Positions 16,516-25,209 of a stretch of 34,749 bases of DNA are shown here, piece by piece. The DNA comes from an uncultured Candidatus Saccharibacteria bacterium (GTDB lineage Bacteria > Patescibacteriota > Saccharimonadia > Saccharimonadales > Saccharimonadaceae): NCBI GenBank assembly GCA_947367565.1, contig CANBEI010000007.1, positions 1 through 34,749 on the forward strand. The letters are read 5' to 3'. Both the position numbers and the translations under genes were made by a program. The notes under the pieces were generated by a model. It had not been told where the DNA came from, ran no database searches, and saw only the letters and a program-made list of their open reading frames with translations. Every line of letters begins with the position of its first letter. Positions within the stretch are counted from its first letter, which is position 1.

Positions 16516-18291
16516 ATGGAAGCTTCGAACGAACAAGTCGAAAAAATGCGCCATACGCTGAGCCATGTGTTGGCGGCAGCGGTGCGGGAGCTTTATCCGA
16601 CAACAGTTTTCGGGATTGGTCCAGCGACCCAGAACGGATTTTATTACGATATTGATTTCGGTGAGACGAAAGTATCGGAGGCCGATCTTGCGAAAATCGA
16701 GAAGAAAATGCGGGGAATTATCGCGCGAGGTTGCGAAATGGTGCAGAGAGAGGTTTCGCGGGAAGAGGTCTTGGAATGGGCTCGTGATAATGGGCAGAAG
16801 TTTAAGGTGGAATTGATTGAGGAGTTACCCGAGGGGGAGACGATTACGTTTTATGATTTGAAAGATGCTCGGAGCGGGGAAGTGCTGTTCAGTGATTTAT
16901 GTAAGGGGCCGCATGTTGAAAATCTGGGAGAGATTGGCGCGTTTAAGCTAGATAGAGTCGCGGGGGCGTATTGGCGGGGAGATGAGAAGCGCGAGATGTT
17001 GACGCGGATTTATGGGGTGGCGTTCGAGACGGAAGAAGAACTGAATAAGTATTTTGAACAGCAGGAAGAAGCAAAGAAGCGTGACCACAGGAAGTTGGGG
17101 AAGGAGTTGGATTTGTTTGCGTTTTCGGAACTTGTTGGGTCGGGATTGCCGCTATTTACGCCGCGAGGGACGATTTTGCGCGATATGTTGAATGAACTTG
17201 CGCAGGGGTATCGGGTGCGCTGCGGGTATCGGAAAGTGTGTATTCCGCACATTGCGAATGTTGACCTCTATAAGACGAGCGGACATTATCAGAAATTCCC
17301 GGAGTTACTGCAGTTTATTAGCCAAGAATCGGGCGATAATTTGGCGGTGAAGCCGGTGAGTTGTCCGCATCATACGCAGATTTTTGCGAGTGCGCCGAGA
17401 AGTTATAAAGAACTCCCAGTGAAGTATCTTGAGACGACGATGGTGTATCGGGATGAGCGGAAGGGGGAATTAGGAGGTCTTAGCCGGGTGCGGGCGATTA
17501 CGCAAGATGATTCGCATGTTTTCTGTACAGAAGATCAAATTGAACAGGTGTTTGGTGAGCTGATTGAGAGTGCAAAAGATTTGTATAAACGAGTAGGAAT
17601 GAAGTTGACACTCCGGTTGAGTTTTCGGGATGATAAGGATGCATATATCGGTGATCCGGAGATGTGGGAGAAGGCGCAGGCGGCGATTGAGCGAATGGCG
17701 AAGAAGTTTGAGATGGAGTATTTTGTCGGGATTGGTGAGGCGGCGATGTATGGGCCGAAGATGGATTTCATGGCAGTGGATGCTCTAGGGCGGGAATGGC
17801 AGCTCGCGACGGTGCAGCTGGACTATGCAATGCCAGAGCGGTTTGGATTGGAGTATACGGCGCAGGATGGAAGTAAGAAGACACCGATTATGGTACATTG
17901 TGCGCTTTTGGGGGCGATTGAGCGGTTTATGAGTATCTTTATCGAACATACAGCAGGATGGTTCCCGTTGTGGTGTGCACCAGAGATGGTGAGAGTTCTG
18001 ACAGTGAATGCTGGGGCTGAAGAGTATGTGAAGGAAGTTGAGGAAGTGTTAAAAGGGGTAGTGCTGGAGGAGCCGGTAAAGAATAATCGGTTACGGTATG
18101 AGGTTGACCGGAGTGACGATAGTCTCGGGAAGAAGATTAAGCGTGCGACGGAGATGAAGATTCCGGTAGTGCTGATTATTGGCGAGAAGGACGCAGCGGA
18201 TAGGGTGGTAAGCGTAAGGACGCGTGAAGGGGAAGAGAAGGTGAAATTGGATGAGCTGACGGGGTGGTTGGTAGCAAGGAGCGAAAAGTAG
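16516..18291 (+). CDS. thrS: Threonyl-tRNA synthetase lacking the N-terminal TGS domain
   Basis: Starts at the SAD domain (MRHTLSHVLAAAVRELYP), class II motifs, anticodon-binding C-terminus. Confidence 0.95.
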   Translation: MEASNEQVEKMRHTLSHVLAAAVRELYPTTVFGIGPATQNGFYYDIDFGETKVSEADLAKIEKKMRGIIARGCEMVQREVSREEVLEWARDNGQKFKVELIEELPEGETITFYDLKDARSGEVLFSDLCKGPHVENLGEIGAFKLDRVAGAYWRGDEKREMLTRIYGVAFETEEELNKYFEQQEEAKKRDHRKLGKELDLFAFSELVGSGLPLFTPRGTILRDMLNELAQGYRVRCGYRKVCIPHIANVDLYKTSGHYQKFPELLQFISQESGDNLAVKPVSCPHHTQIFASAPRSYKELPVKYLETTMVYRDERKGELGGLSRVRAITQDDSHVFCTEDQIEQVFGELIESAKDLYKRVGMKLTLRLSFRDDKDAYIGDPEMWEKAQAAIERMAKKFEMEYFVGIGEAAMYGPKMDFMAVDALGREWQLATVQLDYAMPERFGLEYTAQDGSKKTPIMVHCALLGAIERFMSIFIEHTAGWFPLWCAPEMVRVLTVNAGAEEYVKEVEEVLKGVVLEEPVKNNRLRYEVDRSDDSLGKKIKRATEMKIPVVLIIGEKDAADRVVSVRTREGEEKVKLDELTGWLVARSEK

Positions 18292-18905
18292 CCGAAGCTG
18301 CTGGTATGGCGTCGAAAAATGGTCTTGTGGGTGCACTAGAGGCTCTACGAGACCGTTTTGGTGGAGTTTTTGATATAGATATCGTATTGGGATATGAATT
18401 TGCGGAGTTTTTTGATTTTTGTCAGTATTTGGGCTATTTTGGGTACAATGCAGGAGGATTTGCGGGGAAATTGCAATCTCCAATAGAGTTGGTACGACAT
18501 CATGTAGGGAATTGTTGGGATCAGACGGAATTACAACGGGGATGGTTTGAAAGGCATGGCTACGATGTGCGAACATATTTGTTATATTATTACTTGACGG
18601 ATGATTGTTGTCCGTCACATTCGATTTTAGTTTATCAAGATGGAGATGCGTGGTGTTGGTTTGAGCCGATGTTTCGCGGTACGAAGGTGGAATATTCAGG
18701 AGTACATAGGTATCTGAGTGAGGAAGAACTATTGCAGGATCTGAAGCGAGTGCTTGCTTTGAATGGACAGAGGGCGGGGATGCTGCCGAAAAAGTTAGAA
18801 GATGAGCGATGGGCATTGTATGAATATACGAGACCGGAGTATGGGATCTCTGATGAGGAATTTTACGATCACTGTCGAACGGGGAGAAAATGTAGTTTCG
18901 ATTGA
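18264..18905 (+). CDS. Transglutaminase-like cysteine-peptidase-fold protein (putative)
   Basis: GNCWDQTELQRGWFERHGYDVRTYLLYYY...CPSHSILVYQDGDAWCWFEP: Cys/His arrangement. Confidence 0.6.
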   Translation: MVGSKERKVAEAAGMASKNGLVGALEALRDRFGGVFDIDIVLGYEFAEFFDFCQYLGYFGYNAGGFAGKLQSPIELVRHHVGNCWDQTELQRGWFERHGYDVRTYLLYYYLTDDCCPSHSILVYQDGDAWCWFEPMFRGTKVEYSGVHRYLSEEELLQDLKRVLALNGQRAGMLPKKLEDERWALYEYTRPEYGISDEEFYDHCRTGRKCSFD

Positions 18906-18913
18906 ACTCGTGC

Positions 18914-19082
18914 TTGCTAAATTTGTCGAATTTATGATAGGGTGGGTATAGAGTATCTGGGGCGCCAACGTATATTAACTTTAAGTTTTGTGGAAGGAGT
19001 GATGTATGGTGATTGCCGTGAATATCGGTCGATTACGCTTTGTGATCGAAATTACCCTCGCCGATAACTAGCAAGGGTAATT
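18914..19082 (+). other. Promoter/leader/micro-ORF/hairpin module 2 (21-codon ORF 19006-19071)
   Basis: TTGCTA-N18-TAGGGT, GGAG-6nt-ATG, MVIAVNIGRLRFVIEITLADN*, hairpin AATTACCCT/AGGGTAATT across the stop codon. Confidence 0.5.
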
Positions 19083-19155
19083 CAAATTACTTTATAACCT
19101 CATTCTAGCACTCATTTATGAGATATGCAAGTCCCGGATACTCTAAAAGTAAAAA

Positions 19156-19953
19156 ATGAGAAATTTTATGAATAAAACGATAGTGATTGCTGGGCCGACA
19201 GCGAGCGGTAAGACTGGGGTGGCGATTGAGATTGCGAAGGAGATAGAGCGGAGGGCGCAAGCGTCGCCGGAGGGGGTATTTGGTGGATTTAGGGGGACGG
19301 AAGTGATTTCGGCGGATTCGCGGGCGATTTATCGGGGAATGGACATTGGAACGGCGAAACCGAGTATGGAGGAGCAGCAGGGTGTTCCGCATTGGGGGTT
19401 GGATTTGGTAAAGCCAGGTGAGAGGTTCACGGTGGCGGATTGGAAGCGATATGCGGAGGAAAAGATAGTCGAGATTCGGGCGCGGGGAAATTTGCCAATA
19501 GTAGTTGGGGGAACAGGGTTATATATTGATGCTTTGGTGTATGATTATAGTTTTTCTGAGGAAAGGAAGCGTGAACAGAGTGACCGAAAGGAGGTTTGTT
19601 CAAATTATTTAATCATAGGCGTAAAGTGGGATGTAGAAAAATTGCGAGCAAGAATTGCGCAGAGGGTGGATAAATTATTTGTTCAGGAATTGTTTGATGA
19701 GACAAAAAAGTTGACGGCGTTGTATAATTGGAATACTCAGGCAATGAAAAGTAATATATATCAGTTTGCCTGGGCGTATTTACAAGGGGAATATGACTTA
19801 GAACGAGCGAAAGAATTGTGTACATATGACGATTGGCATTTAGCCAAAAGACAGCTAACTTGGTTCAAGCGGAACAAAAATATAGTATGGTTGCCACTTG
19901 CGGAAATAGAGCCGTATGTGATAAAATGTATACAAGATGAGCAAAGAAGATAG
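19156..19953 (+). CDS. miaA: tRNA dimethylallyltransferase, apparently minimal
   Basis: GPTASGKT, ISADSRAIYRGMDIGTAKP, VVGGTGLYIDALV, AKRQLTWFKR; expected internal insertion domain missing. Confidence 0.85.
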   Translation: MRNFMNKTIVIAGPTASGKTGVAIEIAKEIERRAQASPEGVFGGFRGTEVISADSRAIYRGMDIGTAKPSMEEQQGVPHWGLDLVKPGERFTVADWKRYAEEKIVEIRARGNLPIVVGGTGLYIDALVYDYSFSEERKREQSDRKEVCSNYLIIGVKWDVEKLRARIAQRVDKLFVQELFDETKKLTALYNWNTQAMKSNIYQFAWAYLQGEYDLERAKELCTYDDWHLAKRQLTWFKRNKNIVWLPLAEIEPYVIKCIQDEQRR

Positions 19954-20572
19954 CGCGCCAATCGAAAAATTGTTCGGATCGAAAACTCGGGCGAAGCTAT
20001 TGGATTTGTTCTTTTCTGACACGAGTAAGTCGTATTATGTGCGTGAGATTACGCGGGTGATTGAAGAACAGATTAATTCAGTGAGGCGGGAACTGATAAA
20101 TCTTGAGGGGATTGGAATCGTTAAGAGTGAGACATATGATAATAAGGTGTATTATTCGGCGAATATGAAGAGTCCGTATGCGCATGCGTTCCAGGAGATT
20201 TTTTCGCCAAGGAAAGTGCCAGTGAGCGGGGGCGGAGCGAGTGTTGTCGAAGTACGTAGGGTGCTGAGAAGGAATAATGATTGGGAAGAGGTGATAAAGC
20301 CAGTAACAAAGTATCTGAGCGGATTGATTGTGGTTAATCGTTTGCCGGGGCAGGATGGGATTGATATGCTGGTAGTGGGAGATGATCGGACGAAGAAGTT
20401 GACGCGTTGGGCGGAAGTGGTAGAGAAGCGCCAGGGGCGACCGATGAACTATGTGATTATGGACCGAGAAGACTATTTGTATCGCAAGAGTGTACGGGAT
20501 CGGTTTATCAATGAGTTACTAGAGATGGAGATTACAGAGTTGTATGATCCAGAAGGTATGATAAAGGGGTGA
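19937..20572 (+). CDS. HTH (ArsR/MarR-like) DNA-binding protein with nucleotidyltransferase-like C-terminus
   Basis: KLFGSKTRAKLLDLFFSDTSKSYYVREITRVIEEQINSVRRELINLEGIGIV; overlaps miaA stop. Confidence 0.65.
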   Translation: MSKEDSAPIEKLFGSKTRAKLLDLFFSDTSKSYYVREITRVIEEQINSVRRELINLEGIGIVKSETYDNKVYYSANMKSPYAHAFQEIFSPRKVPVSGGGASVVEVRRVLRRNNDWEEVIKPVTKYLSGLIVVNRLPGQDGIDMLVVGDDRTKKLTRWAEVVEKRQGRPMNYVIMDREDYLYRKSVRDRFINELLEMEITELYDPEGMIKG

Positions 20573-20581
20573 ATGTAAGAC

Positions 20582-20612
20582 GTTGTATGTACAGTGTAAT
20601 GCAGATGTAAGA
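20582..20612 (+). repeat. Intergenic short repeat copy 1 (~31 bp)
   Basis: GTTGTATGTACAGTGTAATGCAGATGTAAGA. Confidence 0.65.
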
Positions 20613-20658
20613 TGAGTGTGGATTAAAATATGGTAAAATAAGGCGGAAAAGGAGGAAA

Positions 20659-21114
20659 ATGTTTGAAATTGAGAGTAAAGACCCAGATCAGGTAGTAATT
20701 ACGACGAAGACTAAGGCGATCAAGTTTAATCTAGCGGACGAGACGATTGATGCGGATTTGCCAGTAGGGAAGATTGTTGGACCAGGGGAGTTTGAGATTG
20801 GTGAGGCGGCGATTCGAGGGATTGCAGTGGGGGCAGGGCAGACGATTTATGACGTTGTGATTGGGAATGTACATGTGGGGATTATTGGTGCGGCGGAAGA
20901 TGCAAATGCTCTGGATGAGCTGGGGGTGTCAAATGTGCTTTGTACGAGTAGCGTCAGGGCGGTAAGGGAGATTGAACCGAGGGTTGTGGTGGCGCTGGGG
21001 AATATTGATGGAATGGCGGTGGAACTGAAGGTGGCGGCACGAGCGGAAAAGAAGTTGAAAGTGAAGAGCCTGGATAGTTTACCGAGCGCATTAGAAGTTG
21101 TGGCGTTGACATAA
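20659..21114 (+). CDS. Degenerate metallo-beta-lactamase-fold (UlaG-like) protein
   Basis: VGPGEFEIGEAAIRGI...IYDVVIGNVHVGIIG pattern without an HxHxDH motif. Confidence 0.5.
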   Translation: MFEIESKDPDQVVITTKTKAIKFNLADETIDADLPVGKIVGPGEFEIGEAAIRGIAVGAGQTIYDVVIGNVHVGIIGAAEDANALDELGVSNVLCTSSVRAVREIEPRVVVALGNIDGMAVELKVAARAEKKLKVKSLDSLPSALEVVALT

Positions 21115-21758
21115 TGACGGAATATGTTGTTGGAGTTCTGATTGCATTTGTAATAGTGCTAGTTTCGATGATTTTTCATGAGTTGGCGCATGGATTGGTG
21201 GCATACTGGCTGGGTGATGATACGGCGAAGTCGGAGGGGAGATTGACTTTGAATCCGACAAAACACCTTGATCCGTTTTTGTCGATTCTGTTGCCGTTAA
21301 TGATGTTTATTTCGGGCGGACCGGTGTTTGGCGGAGCGAAGCCAGTGCCGGTAAATTCACGAAACTTAAAACATGGGGTGTGGGGGATGGCGCTAGTGGC
21401 GATTGCGGGTCCACTGACGAATTTTGTTTTGGCGTTGGTGGGATTCTTGATTGGGTATTATACTGGAGCATTTATGACAGGGGTGGGGATTTGGGGCGAG
21501 ATTTTGGCGGATGTGGTGACGATTAATCTTGGTTTTGGAGTATTTAACTTGATTCCAATACCGCCGCTAGATGGTTCGCGAGTATTATATGCGATCGCGC
21601 CGGATGGGGTGCGGAATGTGATGGCGCAAATGGAGAGATGGGGAATTTTGGTTGTGATGTTTTTGGTCGTGCTGGCGCCTGGGGTGATTAGCGCGATTAT
21701 GGGAGGGGCGATTAATGGGATACTAGAGGTATTTTATTGGATTGTCGGAGTACGGTAA
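21114..21758 (+). CDS. Site-2 protease family (M50) membrane metalloprotease
   Basis: FHELAHGLVAYWLGD (HExxH), NLIPIPPLDGSRVL. Confidence 0.9.
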   Translation: MTEYVVGVLIAFVIVLVSMIFHELAHGLVAYWLGDDTAKSEGRLTLNPTKHLDPFLSILLPLMMFISGGPVFGGAKPVPVNSRNLKHGVWGMALVAIAGPLTNFVLALVGFLIGYYTGAFMTGVGIWGEILADVVTINLGFGVFNLIPIPPLDGSRVLYAIAPDGVRNVMAQMERWGILVVMFLVVLAPGVISAIMGGAINGILEVFYWIVGVR

Positions 21759-21778
21759 GATATGATATAATGGAATTA

Positions 21779-21904
21779 GCCTTGGTGGCGGCATGATTTT
21801 CCTGAATAATCATGTTTCGGGATTTCGTGGCTCACTTCCGTGGAAGTGTCGCATAAGATTTTACCCACCTTGTACATACACAAGGGAAAACATCGCCCCA
21901 AGGC
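21779..21904 (+). ncRNA. Unclassified multibranch structured RNA
   Basis: TATGATATAAT promoter just upstream; closing helix GCCTTGG-U-GGCG / CGCC-CCAAGGC; internal hairpins ATGATT..AATCAT, CACTTCC..GGAAGTG, CCTTG..CAAGG. Confidence 0.6.
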
Positions 21905-21960
21905 CTTAAGAGCATTCTTAAATCGTACATGTTAAGAGGTGGGTATTACATTGTATATAC

Positions 21961-21991
21961 GATGTACATACAATGTAATGCAAATGTAAGA
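21961..21991 (+). repeat. Intergenic short repeat copy 2
   Basis: GATGTACATACAATGTAATGCAAATGTAAGA; left part forms a hairpin with 21945-21956. Confidence 0.65.
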
Positions 21992-22020
21992 CAAAGCAAG
22001 AGAATGGTGGGAAGTAACCA

Positions 22021-22875
22021 ATGAAACAACGAATTCGGGTAGTCGCGATGATTCAGCAGGAGGGGGAGACGCTGATTATGAAGAAGAGTCAAGGTCGGAG
22101 CGATTCGGCGCCGATGTGGGAGCTGCCAACGGGGAAGATTAAGTTTGGTGAGCAGCCGGAAGAGGCGATAGAACGAACTCTGGAAGAGTACCTAGGGGTG
22201 GAGTTGACGAAGAAGACGTTGTTGCATGACGTAGTGACTTTTATGTCGCAAAATCCGGGGGTGGGCTCGAGCCAGTTGAGCAATTTGTATATTGTATATA
22301 ATGTGTGGCTGAATGAGGGGGCGAAGATTAAGGCGAAAGAGCGATATTCGGCGTATAAATATATTAAGCCGGAGGAGATGGGGAATTATCGTTTGGACGA
22401 GGCGAGTGCGATTGTGTTGGGGATGGAGAGCCGGAACTATGCACGGGCCAATTATAAAGAGGTAGCGAATAGCGCGACGGTATATGTAGATGGTAGCAGC
22501 CGTGGAAATCCGGGGCCGTCGGGGATTGGTTATCATATTGTGGGTGAAAATGGGCAAGTTTTACGTCAAGGTGGGGAGTTTATCGGGTTTGCAAGTTCGC
22601 GGATTGCGGAATATTATGCGCTGAAAGAGGGGTGTGAGCAGGCGATTGAATTAGGGTTGAAGACGGTGCGGTTTGTGAGTGATAATCTGATGATGGTGAA
22701 TCAGATGAATGGTATTTATAAGGTGAAAAATCGAGATTTGTTGCCGATTTATGACGATATTCAGAGGATGCTGGAGAATTTTGAGGCGTGTGCTTTTATG
22801 CATGTGGCGCGAGAGCAGAATCAAGAGGCGGATGCGCAGGCGAATTTGGCGATTGATCGACAGTTTGCGGAATAG
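22021..22875 (+). CDS. Nudix-like domain fused to RNase HI-like domain
   Basis: WELPTGKIKFGEQPEEAIERTLEEYLGVEL + YVDGSSRGNPGPSGIGY...EYYAL...SDN...QEADAQAN. Confidence 0.85.
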   Translation: MKQRIRVVAMIQQEGETLIMKKSQGRSDSAPMWELPTGKIKFGEQPEEAIERTLEEYLGVELTKKTLLHDVVTFMSQNPGVGSSQLSNLYIVYNVWLNEGAKIKAKERYSAYKYIKPEEMGNYRLDEASAIVLGMESRNYARANYKEVANSATVYVDGSSRGNPGPSGIGYHIVGENGQVLRQGGEFIGFASSRIAEYYALKEGCEQAIELGLKTVRFVSDNLMMVNQMNGIYKVKNRDLLPIYDDIQRMLENFEACAFMHVAREQNQEADAQANLAIDRQFAE

Positions 22876-22877
22876 GC

Positions 22878-22905
22878 GTCAAAAAATCCTCAAGTGAGGA
22901 TTTTT
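22878..22905 (+). terminator. Intrinsic terminator
   Basis: AAAAATCCTC-AAGT-GAGGATTTTT. Confidence 0.85.
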
Positions 22906-22910
22906 GAGAA

Positions 22911-23350
22911 AGATCGGCACTGAACCGGGGCAGTCTAGAGGCAGCGGAGGGAGCGACCGATGTAACGATTGCCGTTATTTGACGGATTGACGTTGCCTGG
23001 GTTTGTATTCAAGTTGTAGGCGTTGGTAGACGAGAGGGACGTACGCGACCAGAGTTGAGCGTTGTTGCCGACGTTGTTAGCTGATCCGCTATTTAGATTG
23101 ACGTTCCCGCTACGGACAAAAGCCAGAGCAATCAGTATACCGTTAGAGGTATGGGCGAAGGAGTGACTGAGATTGACCGCAGCCATAGTTGAGGTCAATA
23201 ATTGGTCTCTTGATTCTCCTAAATGAATATGTGAGAGCACTCCACGATCTTTGATACGAGGGCTGAGAGTAACTGGAGCATGATCTCGTTGGTTACTTTT
23301 AGCACCCATGGACTTATCTATCCACAGGGATATTGTAACATAGTTGTTTT
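22911..23350 (-). other. Asn-rich hypervariable cassette c2 (Fib_succ_major/C-lectin-like), candidate template repeat
   Basis: ALAFVRSGNVNLNSGSANNVGNNAQLWSRTSLSSTNAYNLNTNPGNVNPSNNGNRYIGRSLRCL*; upstream and 3' GTGCCGATCTT flank shared with c1. Confidence 0.65.
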
Positions 23351-23379
23351 GTATTTTTTCGAATTTTATGTTAGTATAG

Positions 23380-23722
23380 GAGGGAGCCCGAAAGGTGGCC
23401 GCTTGTTTTACAAGAGGAAAGTCCGGGCAGCACAGGACATGGTAGTCGTTAACAACGACCGTCCGCGAGGATAGGGAAAGTACCACAGAAACGATACCGC
23501 CCAGATTGGGCAAGGGTGAAAAGAGTGGGGTAAGAGCCCACAGTCGCTTATGGTGACATAGGCGGGAGGCAAACCCTACCAGCTGCAAGGAGTGCTAAAA
23601 AACCTTGGTCCGAGGATGCACGCTCACCGCTAGAACCAGAGAGCAATTTTTGGTCTAGATAGATGGTCGCCAGTTCCTTCGAGAGAGGGAATTACAGAAC
23701 CCGGCTTACTGACGGCTCAGAC
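23380..23722 (+). ncRNA. rnpB: RNase P RNA (type A-like)
   Basis: GAGGAAAGTCCGGGC, CACAGAAA, CCCTACC, ATTACAGAACCCGGCTTA; closing stem GAGCC/GGCTC. Confidence 0.95.
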
Positions 23723-23723
23723 T

Positions 23724-23756
23724 AAAAATACCACCTCTAGAGGTGGTATTTTTAGC
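23724..23756 (+). terminator. Intrinsic terminator after rnpB
   Basis: AAAAATACCACCTCTAGAGGTGGTATTTTT. Confidence 0.85.
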
Positions 23757-23772
23757 ATCTATGTTTCTTGGA

Positions 23773-23964
23773 TTATTTGATGATGCCTTTTTTCTTCAAA
23801 GTGCGCAAAGTCGAAGTTGCGACATTGACGCGGACTTTTTTGCCATCAATAATCAAAGTGCGTTTTTGGACGTTTGGCTTGAAGACTTTGCGGGTCTTGT
23901 GTTGCGAAAACGAAACATTATGACCGTACATCTTGCCCTTGCCGCTAATTTCACAAACTGCCAT
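23773..23964 (-). CDS. rpmB: 50S ribosomal protein L28
   Basis: CEISGKGKMYGHNVSFSQHKTRKVFKPNVQKRTL. Confidence 0.9.
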   Translation of the reverse strand: MAVCEISGKGKMYGHNVSFSQHKTRKVFKPNVQKRTLIIDGKKVRVNVATSTLRTLKKKGIIK

Positions 23965-24314
23965 TATTTCTTCTCCTTCACGCTCTTAACTACTGTTTCG
24001 AAAGCTTTTGGTTGGTTAACGGCGAGTTCGGCGAGAATTTTGCGATCAATCGCGACGCCTTGTTGTTTGAGGCCGGCCATGAGCTGGGAATAAGAAATTC
24101 CAAGTTCGCGAGCAGCGTTGTTGATACGGGTAATCCAAATTGCGCGCAAATCGCGTTTACGGTTGCGGCGATCGCGGTAGCTGTAACGTAGGGATTTGAT
24201 TACACCTTGTTTTGCTAGGCGATAGCTGCGGGTGCGGTAATGTTGCATCCCTTTGGCGGCATTGAGGATCTTCTTGTGTTTCGCCCGAGCGGGTACACCA
24301 CGTTTTACTCTCAT
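23964..24314 (-). CDS. rplT: 50S ribosomal protein L20
   Basis: MRVKRGVPARAKHKKILNAAKGMQHYRTRSYRLAKQ...RDRRNRKRDLRAIWI. Confidence 0.95.
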   Translation of the reverse strand: MRVKRGVPARAKHKKILNAAKGMQHYRTRSYRLAKQGVIKSLRYSYRDRRNRKRDLRAIWITRINNAARELGISYSQLMAGLKQQGVAIDRKILAELAVNQPKAFETVVKSVKEKK

Positions 24315-24316
24315 AA

Positions 24317-24511
24317 TTAAACTCCTAATGCATTCTTAACGTTTTTTGCGATCTTGCCTTTAACGAAAGCTGCAGTTTTCATATTGCGTTTGCGAGCTTT
24401 GGATTTTTTGGCAAGAATATGGTTGCCGTAGGCCCGTTCGCGAGCAATCTTGCCGGATCCGGTGATTTTCACGCGCTTGGCGGTGCCTTTATGCGTTTTG
24501 AGTTTTGGCAT
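24317..24511 (-). CDS. rpmI: 50S ribosomal protein L35
   Basis: [27 protein letters not shown]. Confidence 0.95.
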   Translation of the reverse strand: MPKLKTHKGTAKRVKITGSGKIARERAYGNHILAKKSKARKRNMKTAAFVKGKIAKNVKNALGV

Positions 24512-24684
24512 ATAGGTTTTCCTTTAGTTAATGATTCTGGCAGTCACTATATGATAGTGCTAATGTCTAGGCGCTATTGTTCAATGCTGCACGGAATCGG
24601 TTGATATTGAGGTGCAACTAGGGAATCGTGGAAGTAGGAAATTACTTCTTCCGTATTCGATCTAGTATTTTGGTTTCGATAGTG

Positions 24685-25209
24685 TTATTTTTTGCGTACA
24701 CTAATCGATAGATTGCGTCCGGCGAATTGAGGTTTACCCTCAACGACGATTTCGGTTTCTTCGGAGATGCGTTCAGTAATCTTGTCGATCATAGCTTGGC
24801 CAAGCTCTTTGTGAGCCATTTCGCGACCACGGAAGATGACCATTATTTTGACGCGGTCTCCGTCTTCGAGAAAACTTTTAATCTTGCGGACCTTAATGTT
24901 CAAATCGTTGTCGCTGATCTTGAGTCCAATTTTCATCGTTTTAAGCTCGGATTGTTTTTCACGGGCTTTTTTGCGATTCTTGGCCTCTTCTTTCATCTTT
25001 TGGTATTGGTATTTGCCCCAATCGATGATTTTGACAACGGGTGGGTCGGCATTAGCTGCGATTTCAACTAAGTCAACTCCTTGTTCGCGAGCGAGAGCCT
25101 GAGCGTCTTTGCTCGACATGATGCCGAGTTGCTCTCCATTAGTACCAATAACGCGGACAGAAGGGTAACGGATTTCTCCGTTGAGTTTTGTGCGTGATGT
25201 TCTACTAAT
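24685..25209 (-). CDS. infC: Translation initiation factor IF-3, probable ATT start
   Basis: RYPSVRVIGTNGEQLGIMSSKDAQALA...; frame open to ATT preceded by AAAGGA. Confidence 0.92.
   Translation of the reverse strand: MSRTSRTKLNGEIRYPSVRVIGTNGEQLGIMSSKDAQALAREQGVDLVEIAANADPPVVKIIDWGKYQYQKMKEEAKNRKKAREKQSELKTMKIGLKISDNDLNIKVRKIKSFLEDGDRVKIMVIFRGREMAHKELGQAMIDKITERISEETEIVVEGKPQFAGRNLSISVRKK

Noticed and set aside
18091-18816. 241-aa antisense ORF over thrS and the next gene
   Set aside because: Mirror ORF of real coding sequence; low-complexity, no RBS or family features. Same for 29999..30886 and 31133..31654.
22935-23588. 217-aa minus-strand ORF
   Set aside because: Its N-terminal two thirds are antisense to rnpB and intergenic DNA; only the C-terminal part matches the cassette family.
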